A stretch of 64,000 nt of DNA from Candidatus Heimdallarchaeota archaeon. GTDB lineage: Archaea; Asgardarchaeota; Heimdallarchaeia; JABLTI01. Below, one piece after another: positions 39,679-48,799 of the stretch (positions are counted from its first letter, which is position 1; every line of letters begins with the position of its first letter). The position numbers were made by a program, and so were the translations under genes. Under the pieces are notes generated by a model. That model made no database searches and had not been told where the DNA came from. It was given only the letters and a program-made list of their open reading frames with translations. The stretch spans positions 127,489 through 191,488 of the forward strand of contig DXJV01000084.1 of the NCBI GenBank assembly GCA_019056785.1, read 5' to 3'.

Positions 39679-41337
39679 TTACTGTTTTTTTTCTCTTCTT
39701 TCTCTTGTCTTCAGTGCCATTGCTCCTCCGAGTGCTGCTGCTGCGCCTATCGAGCTTGCGACCGCGAGGTAGACTCTGCCGTTGCTGTTACCTCCTGCTC
39801 CGCTTGGAGTTGGTGTTGGAGTGGTTTCCGGTTCTTCCTCTTGTGTAATGTTAACGGTAAAGTAATATTGCGCTGTTACAGGCTGATAGTCATAGCGGTC
39901 CCGCAGTCCTGCATAGGTTGGCGCTTCCAGCGTGAGTTTTACTTCCAGTTCGGCTGGCAGGCTATCTGTTTTATTGGTCGTCTTTTTGAGCGTCAGTGCG
40001 ATCTTTTGCTCCTGTTGGGGCAGTAGAGTGAAGGTTTGTTTGCCGGTAAGGTTCACCGCGTAATAGTCTTTTGCTGTTCCCAGCACTTCCAGTTTGGTGA
40101 GGTTTATCGGGTAGCGCAGCGGCGAAGAGTTGACGACCACCAGTTCGCCGGTGGTTTCATTGGTGGTGGCATTGAGCCTGTTTGGTTTGAGGTAGCACTC
40201 CAGCTTGGGATTAGCCCGACCAAGGTGGACGAGGCTGTACTGCAGGAAGGTCTGCAAGGAATCCTCATGTCCGGCGGTATAGCGTAGAAAGTAGCTTCCC
40301 TCCGGCAAGCTGTTGTGGAGTTCCCAGGCGATTGGTGCCAGCGTTTTGCGCATCTCCTCTGCGCGGCTCTTGTTGAGCATGTAAGTCCGGTCGACGAGGT
40401 GATAGAGTTTGGCTATTTTCGACCGCAGCTCCAGTTTCGAATGGTTTGCCATGAAGAAGGCGTATTCTTTTTCCACCTTTGCCTGCAGTTCTTTCAGGTG
40501 CGGCAGTTCGAACCCCAGCGTCTTGGCGATAAGAAAGGCGAGTTTCGTTTCCTTTATTCCTGCGCCGTTATTACGGTCCATTTTGAACTCGTAGATGGTT
40601 GTCTCGTAGATTGAAGTAGTATCCTGCATGCTGACGAGGGAGTCCCGTACGGCGGAGCTGTTTCGTGGCTTCTCACCGACCAGCGCCAACGCCTGCACCG
40701 CCCACTAGGTCTGGTAGATAGAGGAGAAGGGGTCTGCCCAGCCTGCGGCGAATGCCAGGAAGCCACCATCGTCTATCTGGTAGCTTTTGATTTTCTCTGC
40801 TATTTTGCTGGTATTCAGTTCCTCGAGCCTGCCCAGCTTGCAAAAGAGACAGATGGTCATTGTGCATCCATCCAGTTCGGTATGATTGAACTGTTCTGTG
40901 GTGAAGATGGTTTTGACCTTTTCTGCTTCTGTGTTGATGAACTCGAAATTGATGCCATACTCATACCAGTAGGGGACATCTCCTGTGACGCTGATAAGGT
41001 GCAAGTAGGCTAGTGGGTGGCTGAACCCCACCCGATAGGTGGAGGGGGTGTCGACCTTCAAATAGGCGTCATCATAGGTGCCGGGAAAAATGTCAAACTT
41101 TAGTTTCTTGCTCCCTGTGGCATGCTCTGGCGAGTAGACCGGCGGCGTGGTCGGTCGGTCGCCAAATCGTCTCCTTCTCATATTGCTTTGCTCCTTGTAG
41201 CTGTTGTGTTTTCTTCTTAAAAGTTCTTTTGTTGGCAGTTCGCTTAAACTATTCACTTGAATGAGGTTGGAGCCTATAGTCAAGCACAGCAGCACTGCCA
41301 CAGCCATTTGAACAGCTAGTCGTTTCGTTTTTTTCAT
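39679..41337 (-). CDS. secreted alpha/alpha-toroid (prenyltransferase-like repeat) surface protein with an in-frame TAG
   Basis: The N-terminus is a signal peptide (MAVAVLLCLTIGSNL), and the C-terminus has a TPTPTPSGAGG linker, a membrane helix (VYLAVASSIGAAAALGGAMA) and a basic tail. In between, segments such as YQIDDGGFLAFAAGWAD and WAVQALALVGEK match the squalene-hopene/prenyltransferase-type helical toroid found in surface proteins. The frame is broken by one TAG (40707-40705) inside the repeat IYQT-stop-WAVQAL, where family members often have Tyr or Ser; reading continues in the same frame, so one base change accounts for it. Split pieces would be 210 and ~339 residues. Late residues also show beta-rich regions (VKLTLEAPTYAGL). 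Confidence 0.65.
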
Positions 41338-41494
41338 CGGTCAATCCCCCCACAGATAACTTGGCAGGCAGGCGTCAGGCAGCGGGTGCCAGTGTTTCAG
41401 GATTTTTCTTTCTCGTTTTTTGTTTTTTCTTTTGCAAGCCGGGTGTTTACTTGGTCGGTCGAATTTTTCCGAGTGTGCAGTATTTCTTTAGTTT

Positions 41495-42127
41495 TCAAGC
41501 ATAGTCTTTTTCTAGTCTTGCCAGCAGCTCTTCTTTGCTTTCGTAGAAGAGTTCTTCCCAGGCTTTTGGGTTTTTCGTTTCTTTTTCTAATTTTGTTGCT
41601 ATTGGTATGAGCACTTCTTGTATCATGCTTTTTTCTTCCAGCCAGCTTATGGCTTCGAACAGCACTCTCAGATTTTTTTCTCCCTCCCCTTTTTTCCATG
41701 AGTTTTTCCTGATTATTTCTTTTGCTGCTTTCATTAGTTCTTCTTTTGTTATTTTTCCCTTCTTGTAGCTGTTTATTACTGCTCTTGCCAGATCCATTTG
41801 AAACTCTTCTTCTAAGAATTCGTCTGTTAGCAGTTCGATGATGGTTTCTCTTCTCATTTTTCCGCTTATCTTGTGCGCTCCTTTTTCCAGCGCTTTTTCT
41901 GCTATTTCTTGTAGTTTCTCGTCTGCTAGACATTCCAGGCTTAATCCTGCTGCCGGATCGTCTTCCAATGCTCTAAATGCCACTTCGGAGTTTATTCCCC
42001 CCCAGTAATTTTGTCTTATCGCTCCCCATGATAGTTTTAGCAGGAATCTTGTTACTTCTTCATAGTTTGCCAGCACTTCTACTGCTTTTCTCTCCAGGCA
42101 GTAGAAGCTCCCCTGTATTGTTTTCAT
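41495..42127 (-). CDS. helical protein of unknown function (pair member 2)
   Basis: Not recognised. 210 residues, soluble, strongly charged and helical (KLQEIAEKALEKGAHKIS, TKEELMKAAKEIIRKNS), without cysteine motifs or membrane segments. Helix lengths and spacing suggest an alpha-solenoid or helical bundle. Its ATG overlaps the stop of the upstream gene by four bases (ATGA), so the two are translationally coupled and probably form a complex. Coding strand is purine-rich with more CAG/AGC/CTG codons than genes further right, which may mark this 39.7-42.7 kb block as acquired. Confidence 0.55.
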   Translation of the reverse strand: MKTIQGSFYCLERKAVEVLANYEEVTRFLLKLSWGAIRQNYWGGINSEVAFRALEDDPAAGLSLECLADEKLQEIAEKALEKGAHKISGKMRRETIIELLTDEFLEEEFQMDLARAVINSYKKGKITKEELMKAAKEIIRKNSWKKGEGEKNLRVLFEAISWLEEKSMIQEVLIPIATKLEKETKNPKAWEELFYESKEELLARLEKDYA

Positions 42128-42738
42128 GAGTCTGGTGCTGCTTTTTCCGGAGTGAATTTTGCTATGAGATCTATTATTCTCTCTCCTACTTTTGCCCTTA
42201 TGTCGTCTTCTTTTCTTCTCATTAATGTATATCCTGCTCCTTCGTTCATGTAAATTTTGCTGTTGCTTATCACCCTCAGCAGTGTTTTTAGTTCGTCTAC
42301 TGCATCGTCTATTTTTTCTCGTTCTTCCAGCATTTGGAATGCTTTTTCCATTATTTTTTCGTGGAAGTAGACTTTTAGTTCGTCCTCGCTGTTGTATTTC
42401 GCCTTGTACATCAGCCCGACCAGCCAGCCATTTTTCTTCTCCAGCTCCTCCTTTAGCGGTCTCACCAATTCCAGCAGTTCGAGGAGGTCTTTCTCATACT
42501 CCCCCTTATCCAATGCCTTACAAAGTCCTCTTACGAACCCCATTATCATTGTTTCCTTTCTTCGCAGCAGCTCTTTCACTACTGCAATTGTTCGTTTTAT
42601 CACCGGTTCTGGCACATCACAATAATAGCCCAGATAGTAGGGGTTCTCTCCTTCCATATATCTCTGAATGATCAGATACAGCTCTTTTAGCAGCTCGTCT
42701 GTTTCTGCTTTGTGTATTTCGTTCATCATTAGTTTCAC
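42124..42738 (-). CDS. helical protein of unknown function (pair member 1)
   Basis: Not recognised. 204 residues, soluble and helical with many Glu/Lys pairs (AVVKELLRRKETMIMGFVRG, EKIMEKAFQMLEEREKIDD). It is first in a two-gene unit: its TGA overlaps the next gene's ATG (ATGA). A TATA-like TTTTTAAACATTAA lies about 70 nt upstream on the minus strand, close to the left end of a long non-coding stretch. No catalytic residues stand out. The pair lies between a surface toroid protein and a region with RNA-like hairpins; nothing in it shows whether it belongs to a defence or housekeeping system. Confidence 0.55.
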   Translation of the reverse strand: MKLMMNEIHKAETDELLKELYLIIQRYMEGENPYYLGYYCDVPEPVIKRTIAVVKELLRRKETMIMGFVRGLCKALDKGEYEKDLLELLELVRPLKEELEKKNGWLVGLMYKAKYNSEDELKVYFHEKIMEKAFQMLEEREKIDDAVDELKTLLRVISNSKIYMNEGAGYTLMRRKEDDIRAKVGERIIDLIAKFTPEKAAPDS

Positions 42739-43093
42739 AACACTATCGTTCGCTCTCTTTTCAGAATAGCCTTTACCATTTGTGTTACTTATTTTTGTTA
42801 ATTAATGTTTAAAAAGCTCTAAATTTGCTCTTTGTGATGATAAGAATTCCTTTTCAGGGACAGCAGAGCCTTAAAGCGCTTCTTAAAACCACTTTTCTGC
42901 TTTCAGAGGGAGAAGTAGAAACCAGCCAACGGTCCTACCAGTTTTTCCTTTTTATCGCCCTTCTGTCCTCCTGCCAACCGGGAAGCAAGTTTACGCCGAG
43001 AATCAAGCAAGTTATCAAATAAAACAAAGACCATCACCAAGGCCTATAACAGCCATGGAACTTTTTCCCTTGAGAGCAATATGTCTTGTAATT

Positions 43094-43174
43094 GGGTGTT
43101 ACAATGCTAAACACTCCCGGCGGCATGCTGAAAGGTAGCGAAGGTTGATCTGCCTATTCGAAACCTTTGACCGC
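43094..43174. ncRNA. candidate structured RNA (two adjacent hairpins)
   Basis: Hairpin 1: GGGTGTT (43094-43100) pairs with AACAC-T-CCC (43110-43118) with one bulged T. Hairpin 2 is nested: GCGG (43120-43123) with CCGC (43171-43174), AAAGGT (43131-43136) with ACCTTT (43163-43168), and CGAA (43139-43142) with TTCG (43157-43160), around a 14-nt loop. Three aligned helices in one stem are unlikely by chance. Strand and family unknown. Confidence 0.3.
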
Positions 43175-43432
43175 TTGAAATGGATAGAGATTGCAGATGA
43201 AGTGTAAATTGCGATAGGAACAAAGGCTGAAGAAGAGACAACAGATCTGAGAGCTTAGCAGGAGGAGCGCATTTATGGGAGCAAAGCAAAGGTACTACTA
43301 ACCGATCGAGAAAAAGAGTAAGACAAAAGAAGAAAAAATCGCTCCTTTGAGCTGAGAAAAAGGAAATTTCCAGTAAATGGCTTTTCTTTTGTCTCCTACT
43401 GACGGCATTTTCTCTATCATGAAAAAAAAACA

Positions 43433-43448
43433 AGTCTTAGCCAAGACT
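43433..43448. terminator. bidirectional hairpin terminator
   Basis: AGTCTT (43433-43438) pairs with AAGACT (43443-43448) around AGCC. It is flanked by nine A on the left and seven T on the right, so either strand gives a stem followed by U. It lies 35 nt beyond the stop of the zinc-ribbon gene at 43484. Confidence 0.5.
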
Positions 43449-43483
43449 CTTTTTTTCTTTTGAGAGTGCACGCCTTTCGTTGC

Positions 43484-43909
43484 TCACATCCACAAGCCCA
43501 GTGTTATTACGAGAACCAAGTAGAGTATTACTCCAGCTACACTGATATAACCTAAAACGAGCCCTGCAATTGCCATGGGGTTTTTTCCTCTACTTAAGGC
43601 AATATGGCCGGTGATTATTGCTACAATGCCAAGAATCCCTGGCATGCACAACAATCCCAGGATCCCGGTAACCATTGAAACCGTTCCTAGTGAGTTGTCA
43701 GTCTTTGCCGGTGGTGGCGGTGTTGTCACTACTGTCACCGATGGCTGCTCGTATGAGCTCTGTTGATATGAGACAGGCTGGCTAACAGGTTCAGTGGCAC
43801 TTGGTGCGGGTTTGGCATCTGTTAGGGCTGCGCCACAGTTTGGGCAAAAAGTTGCTCCTTTCTCTACGGTTGCCCCGCAATAAATGCAATAAATCTTTTC
43901 TACAGACAT
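43484..43909 (-). CDS. zinc-ribbon plus DUF4190-like membrane protein (copy 1)
   Basis: Membrane protein of 141 residues. An N-terminal zinc ribbon has CIYC and CPNC pairs spaced about 15 residues apart, then a Pro/Gln/Ser-rich linker, then two helices of the DUF4190 type (MVTGILGLLCMPGILGIVAII and GLVLGYISVAGVILYLV), with TGHIALSRGKNPMAIAG between them, the signature of that family. Function unknown. It is one of four such genes in 5.3 kb, three on the minus strand together here; they differ mainly in the linker. A hairpin terminator follows its stop. Confidence 0.75.
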   Translation of the reverse strand: MSVEKIYCIYCGATVEKGATFCPNCGAALTDAKPAPSATEPVSQPVSYQQSSYEQPSVTVVTTPPPPAKTDNSLGTVSMVTGILGLLCMPGILGIVAIITGHIALSRGKNPMAIAGLVLGYISVAGVILYLVLVITLGLWM

Positions 43910-44089
43910 GATTCTCTTCTCCGAATGTTTCTTTTTTAGCTTACTACTTTAAAGTGGTTTATCAAAACCTTAACAATATTACGGTTCTCCTATAAAAAAA
44001 AGCTATCGTTCGGGGTAATCATACTGGATTGATAGGTCTTCTCGCATTCCTTTTTCAGCCCTTGGGCGACGATTGAGCACATTCGTCCT

Positions 44090-44551
44090 TTACAATCGGA
44101 ATGCTAGGTATAGCACTAAAGTGAGCGAAGCTGCTAAAACCCCTAATCCTATCGGGATATAACCTGTTATAAGCCCTGTCTTTGCCAGTTTATTTTTCGA
44201 TTCTTTATAAGATATGTGACCTAAGATTAGTGCCGGAATACTTGCCACAACCGGGAGGATAAAAAGCCCAATAATTCCCAAGACCATCGAAGCCAATCCG
44301 TATTTATCTCCTTTCTTTACCGGCAATTGCTGTTGTGGTTGCTCCCGCCCGGCTGTAATCGCTTGCTGTGTTGGTTGTTGTGAACTCAGAAAATCCCCCG
44401 GAGCAGTAAGCTGACTCGCTGTTATTTCATAATAAATATCAGGGGTAGTTTCTGCACTTTTTAACGCTGAACCGCAATTCGGGCAAAAGGCATACTTGTT
44501 CTCCACTGGAGATTGACAATATCGACAATGGGTCAATTCGTCTGACAACAT
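44090..44551 (-). CDS. zinc-ribbon plus DUF4190-like membrane protein (copy 2)
   Basis: Same layout as its neighbours, 153 residues: zinc ribbon (CRYC, then CPNC) at the start, a Gln/Pro-rich linker (SQQPTQQAITAGREQPQQQ), and two membrane helices around LGHISYKESKNKLAKTG. The conserved GH-I-x-x-x-x-x-x-K region is kept, but the second helix is longer. It is separated from copies 1 and 3 by about 180 and 294 nt of AT-rich DNA, so each copy may have its own promoter. I see no domain that would give an enzymatic role; zinc ribbons at the membrane usually bind proteins or nucleic acid. Confidence 0.75.
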   Translation of the reverse strand: MLSDELTHCRYCQSPVENKYAFCPNCGSALKSAETTPDIYYEITASQLTAPGDFLSSQQPTQQAITAGREQPQQQLPVKKGDKYGLASMVLGIIGLFILPVVASIPALILGHISYKESKNKLAKTGLITGYIPIGLGVLAASLTLVLYLAFRL

Positions 44552-44845
44552 TTCTCCTCTCCATTTCTTTTGTAATTATTTCAACTTCGCTTAACTGTCT
44601 TATTAAAAATTTCACAGAACAAACTCAACGCGTTAAGTAAAAACAGTCTCTGGCAAAACCAGGCAAAGTTGCCTAATTTCACAATGATACACTCTAAGGA
44701 ATTTAAAGGCACTATTTTTACAGTGGAAAAAAGAATAGATCCTTTTTTAAGCCAGCCAAGGATTTGGTGAACGCCAAAAAAGGTTCTGAAAGATTCTGCG
44801 GAATAGTACATCTTTTCCCTTTCCTTACTTTCTCTGCTTTCCCGT

Positions 44846-45322
44846 TTATAGTGAGTAAAATAACGCGAGGAAAAAGATCACATAAGCAAGAGTATATAAG
44901 AAAGCCAAGATGACTGGGATGTATCCTAACACCACACCGGCGATTGCCATGCCGTTTTTTTCGCGTTTTAGAGAGATATGCCCTGTAATTATTGCTACAA
45001 TGCTCGCAACTATTGGCAAAAATGTAATCCCAAGTATGCCCATAATTAAGGAAACCAACGCAAGAGGATCCTCTCTTTTCGCTGCTGGAGGGGGTTGCTG
45101 GACTATCACTGTTACCGGCGGAGCGGGTGGTTGCGACTGTGCATATCTCTGAGGTGAAGGAGCGGTTGTGCTTTGCTTGTTTGCGACCCGAGCGACAGAA
45201 GCACCTGATGGTAACTCCGATTTTGTTAATGCGGCCCCACAGTTCGGGCAAAACGCTGCTTCTCCCTCAAACGTTGTGTGACATTTTAGGCAAAAATTCT
45301 TGTCTGTAGACAATATTCTCAT
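44846..45322 (-). CDS. zinc-ribbon plus DUF4190-like membrane protein (copy 3)
   Basis: Third intact copy: cysteine pairs CLKC and CPNC, a linker with PQRYAQSQPPAPP and a valine-rich strand (VTVIVQQPPPAAK), then two helices flanking ITGHISLKREKNGMAIAG. It matches copy 1 more closely than copy 2 in the membrane part. The open frame extends to 45373, but ATG 45322 gives the compact N-terminus seen in the other copies. It is divergent from the beta-helix surface protein, with which it shares a promoter region of about 120-160 nt. Confidence 0.75.
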   Translation of the reverse strand: MRILSTDKNFCLKCHTTFEGEAAFCPNCGAALTKSELPSGASVARVANKQSTTAPSPQRYAQSQPPAPPVTVIVQQPPPAAKREDPLALVSLIMGILGITFLPIVASIVAIITGHISLKREKNGMAIAGVVLGYIPVILAFLYTLAYVIFFLALFYSL

Positions 45323-45479
45323 CTCCAAACGTTCTCTCTTTACAAAGATGACAAGAAATCTTTTGGCAATCACTTTTATAAATATTTTATAATGCGCTTG
45401 TTTCTTTTTGGTGGCGGTTTTCCATTAGAAATAATTTTTAATGAAATGGTATCAATTGTTCTTAGAGGGAATGTTACAC

Positions 45480-46646
45480 ATGAGAGAAAGATACGTTATT
45501 ATTATTAGCGTGAGTGTGCTTTTAATTACCAGCTGTTTGGGTCACTTTGTTCTTCCAGGGTTATTATTAGAGGAGGTTAACCCAAAGAAAGACAACCAAT
45601 TCGACTCTTATATTTCATCCCAGTTAACTCAACGCTATTTTCAGGATAACAGCAATCGCTCCACTGATGCTATAATCGAAATTGTTTGCGACCAGAATCT
45701 GAGCGATTATGGCTTTCCCGGTACTGGTACGGCTTCTGATCCCTTTCGTATTGAGAACCTGTCTCTTGAAACCACTTCTTTTTACCTTCTTTATATTTAC
45801 GGTACCACAAAGCACATTTTGATTCGTAACTGTACGTTTTTTGCCCGCCGATCAACCATCGTTCTCGGACCTCTTGCTCCAGGGACGGTTACAATTGATA
45901 ATTGCACTATACGGACCAGAAACTATGATGGAATTTTGTGTCATGCAGATAATGTTACGATTAGTAATTGCTTGTTTGAACGGAATTATGATGGGATTTC
46001 CTATAGTTCTTGTTCATTTCTGAAAATTGTAAATAATACTTTTCGTAATAACTATAGAGGTGTATTCACCTTCCAGAACGACGGCTGGAGTACAATCATT
46101 GACAATTATTTTCATCACAATAGTGGAGGGGTCTACATAATAAATTCTCCGCATACTACTATTTGTGGAAATGTGTTCTTGTCCAATAGAGTTAGTATTT
46201 TGTTTGATAGTACTAGCCCTTCACCTTCCAGCAGTTTTTGTGTGGTGACGGATAATCGCATTGAGAATTCAAGCTACTATGGCATAATTATCACTGGTTT
46301 TTTAGGGCAAGACTTTAGTCGAGATAACCTCATTTTCGGCAACTCTTTTGCAAATAATAATAACTCTGCGAGCAGCCAAGCAAAAGATGATGGTTTGTAT
46401 AACATGTGGTACAACAAGACTGCCAAGCAAGGAAATTATTGGTCGGATTGGTGGGGTGTTGGTGGTTACAAAATCGATGGATGGGCAAAAAGCTATGATT
46501 TCTATCCTGTTGCCAAACCTCTCCATGATTTGGAAACCCCGGTGCCTGTTTTTCTAAAAGGGCGAGCGATCATTTTTAGCGCTATTGCATTCATAATCTT
46601 GATCAGTTTGGCTATTTCTCTTCTCTTTAGAGCTAGAGCAAAGTGA
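45480..46646 (+). CDS. surface protein with right-handed parallel beta-helix
   Basis: Secreted, membrane-anchored protein. After a signal peptide (YVIIISVSVLLITSCLGHF) come repeats typical of NosD/pectate-lyase-like parallel beta-helices: IRNCTFFARRSTIVL, VTISNCLFERNYDGIS, LKIVNNTFRNNYRGV, IDNYFHHNSGGVYI, about 22-24 residues per turn. The region NYWSDWWGVGGYKIDG near the end is a common closing motif in archaeal members. A C-terminal helix (AIIFSAIAFIILISLAISLLF) anchors it. The open frame starts at 45441, but ATG 45480 has GAGGG upstream and gives a normal signal peptide. Such proteins often bind or cleave polysaccharide; no catalytic residues are evident. Confidence 0.75.
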   Translation: MRERYVIIISVSVLLITSCLGHFVLPGLLLEEVNPKKDNQFDSYISSQLTQRYFQDNSNRSTDAIIEIVCDQNLSDYGFPGTGTASDPFRIENLSLETTSFYLLYIYGTTKHILIRNCTFFARRSTIVLGPLAPGTVTIDNCTIRTRNYDGILCHADNVTISNCLFERNYDGISYSSCSFLKIVNNTFRNNYRGVFTFQNDGWSTIIDNYFHHNSGGVYIINSPHTTICGNVFLSNRVSILFDSTSPSPSSSFCVVTDNRIENSSYYGIIITGFLGQDFSRDNLIFGNSFANNNNSASSQAKDDGLYNMWYNKTAKQGNYWSDWWGVGGYKIDGWAKSYDFYPVAKPLHDLETPVPVFLKGRAIIFSAIAFIILISLAISLLFRARAK

Positions 46647-46839
46647 TAAAATAAAGAGGGAAATTCTTTCCCCTCTTACTTTCAATTTAGCATTATTTTA
46701 CCTGAAAGTATTTGTTTTAAATCTTGCTTTCAATGTAAGCCTTAATTGCTAAGCTTTCGAAACATAAAGGAATTTCAAAAGCTTTTAAAGATTGATAAGC
46801 CCACAATTAATTGTTATTTATTGGAGTTTGAAAGTGCCT

Positions 46840-47226
46840 ATGACTAAATTTTGCGGAAATTGTGGCGAAGCGAATGTTGATGATGCACAATATTGTGCCA
46901 ACTGTGGCGAGCTTTTAACCGTTGCTACCAATGCGACTTCTAAAGAAACCCTTACACAAAACGAGGGAAGGGAATCACCAAAGGAAGAGAAAAAAACACT
47001 TTATCGTTCTCGTACTAAAAAGATCCTTTCAGGTCTTTCTGCCGGTCTTGCTGATTATTTCGGTCTTGATGTTTCTCTCGTCCGCTTCTTATGGCTTGCT
47101 TCATTCGTTATCACTTCTGGTGCAACACTTGTTGGCTATATTGTTTTGGCTGCAATTACACCCCTCGAACCTCTCGACGAAAGCAATGAGGATATTAAGA
47201 ACATAAAAAAAACCACAACTACTTGA
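46840..47226 (+). CDS. zinc-ribbon plus PspC-domain membrane protein
   Basis: About 128 residues. A zinc ribbon opens the chain (CGNCGEANVDDAQYCANCGE), a charged linker follows, then a PspC domain: KKILSGLSAGLADYFGLDVS and the helix LVRFLWLASFVITSGATLVGYIV. PspC proteins are membrane partners in phage-shock-type envelope stress responses in bacteria; archaeal roles are unclear. ATG 46840 is preferred over the open frame at 46792, as it places the ribbon at the N-terminus. It extends the local theme of zinc-ribbon membrane proteins and precedes an ABC-type ATPase gene by ~95 nt on the same strand. Confidence 0.8.
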   Translation: MTKFCGNCGEANVDDAQYCANCGELLTVATNATSKETLTQNEGRESPKEEKKTLYRSRTKKILSGLSAGLADYFGLDVSLVRFLWLASFVITSGATLVGYIVLAAITPLEPLDESNEDIKNIKKTTTT

Positions 47227-47322
47227 TTGAACTGTTCTCTTTTTTTTTCTCATTTTTTTCATCCCAAACTTCAAAGAACCAAATATCAAGATTCTTAGAA
47301 ACTCTTTTTATTTGCACCGCTG

Positions 47323-48087
47323 TTGGATAGTCATCTGGAAGTGTCCTCTTTGGAAAGCGTAGAAGACTATGTTATTGTTACCAAAGGTTTGACGAAGGAA
47401 TATCCATTTGGTGGAACCACCATTAAAGCCCTTAATGGAGTTGATTTTGCCATTAAAAAGGGCGAGTATGTTACTATTGTCGGCCCTTCTGGCAGTGGAA
47501 AGACTACTTTTCTAAATCTCATTGGGACCATTGATTCGCCCACCTCAGGAGAGATCTATTACAATGGACGAAAACTCTCAGAAATGACAAATAAAGAGGT
47601 TCGTGAGCTCCGGCGAACAAAAATCGGTTTTGTTTTTCAAGCCTTCAATTTGCTTGAAATTTTAACAGCCGCTGAGAACATTGCTCTTCCAATGATTATT
47701 AACGGTACATCTGCACGCGAACGAGAAGAACGTGTGCAAGAACTTCTCGAGATTATTGGTTTACCTGATCGTGGCGATCACTTCCCCATGGAGCTAAGCG
47801 GTGGGCAACGGCAACGGATAGCCATTGCTAGGGCCCTTGCTAATAAACCGGAAGTTATTTTGCTTGATGAGCCTACGGGGCAGTTGGACAGCAACACTTC
47901 ACGTGAGATCATGGATTACCTGCTAAAGATTAACAAAGAAGAACAAGTTACTCTTATTGTTGTTACGCATGAGGACCTCATTGCTGCTGCAGCCAAACGC
48001 CCAATGACGATCATTGATGGTAAACTCTATGAGGGCATCCTCGAATCTTTCTTAAATATTAAGGCTATTGAAAAAGGGCTACTCTAA
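47323..48087 (+). CDS. ABC transporter ATP-binding protein, LolD/MacB type
   Basis: ATPase subunit of an ABC transporter. Walker [12 protein letters not shown]-loop [11 protein letters not shown], signature [15 protein letters not shown], Walker [13 protein letters not shown] and switch histidine VVTHED are all intact. The GQLDS after Walker B and the short, soluble chain (254 residues) fit the LolD/MacB/SalX group, which works with FtsX-like permeases in lipoprotein or peptide export. No permease gene lies next to it on either side, so its partner is encoded elsewhere or it acts otherwise. Start TTG 47323. Confidence 0.88.
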   Translation: MDSHLEVSSLESVEDYVIVTKGLTKEYPFGGTTIKALNGVDFAIKKGEYVTIVGPSGSGKTTFLNLIGTIDSPTSGEIYYNGRKLSEMTNKEVRELRRTKIGFVFQAFNLLEILTAAENIALPMIINGTSAREREERVQELLEIIGLPDRGDHFPMELSGGQRQRIAIARALANKPEVILLDEPTGQLDSNTSREIMDYLLKINKEEQVTLIVVTHEDLIAAAAKRPMTIIDGKLYEGILESFLNIKAIEKGLL

Positions 48088-48265
48088 CAAACCCCAGTAT
48101 ACCACAGGAAAAACATCGGTGAATAGAGTTCTGCCGGTATTCTTTTTCATCCTTTCTTCTCAACCTTCTCAAAGTGTAATAAAAACTAATGATAGTTACA
48201 ATTTAAATTTCAATGGGACACAGAATAAATAAAAAAAAAGGGATTCATACTTCTACTTCAAACTC

Positions 48266-48799
48266 TTATAGGTAAAGACTAAGCGCTATCACTAAGATAA
48301 TAAGAGCAACCAATTGAGGAAGAGAACCCACTATTCCTAAAACCATTCCCGTTATACTTAGACCGGGGCTTGATCTCATTGCTTTTGCTGAAAGAACAAT
48401 ACCAACAATTGTTATAATGAGGAAAATTATTACCCACCAAATAGGGACCCACCATGAGTACCATGACAAGAATAGAAATGTCACTATATTAATGATAAAA
48501 CCAATGATCGCGCCAGCTGTGATCTGCTTCTTTTGGGGGTAGTTTGAACTACGACTGTTTGAGGATAGTGTGTTATTGGTTGTTGATAGGGCTGCTGTAC
48601 ACTAACTCCGGGTTGTTGATAAGGCTGTGGTGTGACGGCTGTAGGAGTAAAAGAGGGAATAGAATCTGTGGTAGGAGAGCTTTCTTTTATTGTTGCCCCT
48701 TCTTGTGCAGGTAATTGTGCGCCGCAATTAGAACAAAAGCGGTTTTCTATTGAATTCTCGCTACCGCAAAAAGGGCAATATTTTTTTTTCAGAACTCAC
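48266..48799 (-). pseudogene. frameshifted fourth copy of the zinc-ribbon/DUF4190-like membrane protein
   Basis: On the minus strand GTG 48799 starts VSSEKK, but a run of nine A (eight would be needed) shifts the frame just before a clear zinc ribbon: YCPFCGSENSI and FCSNCGAQL. The ribbon frame continues through a Pro/Gln linker (PQPYQQPGVSVQQPYQQP) to TTP and then breaks at CCCCCAAAA (about 48533-48541), where one more base would join it to KKQITAGAIIGF and the membrane part, readable from 48484 to 48266. Both breaks are in homopolymers. This is either a pseudogene or sequencing error; the family call is good. Confidence 0.65.

Larger units (their letters stand above)
42739..43483. other. 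745-nt non-coding stretch with hairpins
   Basis: No convincing protein gene on either strand: the frames present are short, lack ribosome binding sites and have odd compositions. Base composition is more balanced than in ordinary gaps here. It contains two adjacent hairpins (43094-43174, separate entry) and a terminator at the right end. I looked for conserved RNase P and SRP RNA motifs and did not see them. Confidence 0.5.

Noticed and set aside
39179-40707. Genome-wide recoding of TGA or TAG
   Set aside because: TGA ends many intact genes here (MFS transporter, RIO kinase, TFE) and TAG ends pncC, tmk and the small membrane gene, so both are ordinary stops; local interruption is the simpler view.
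41397-41933. Minus-strand frame rich in Arg/Lys overlapping the gene at 41495
   Set aside because: It is the out-of-frame shadow of a purine-rich coding strand; the 210-residue frame is coupled to its upstream partner and is the real one.
43040-43300. RNase P RNA or SRP RNA in the structured gap
   Set aside because: I looked for the conserved sequence blocks of both and found neither on either strand; only generic hairpins remain.
42825-43433. Short frames on both strands in the 42.7-43.5 kb gap
   Set aside because: Odd composition (Phe/Leu/Ser-rich on the minus strand), no ribosome sites, and they overlap the hairpins; non-coding is the better reading.
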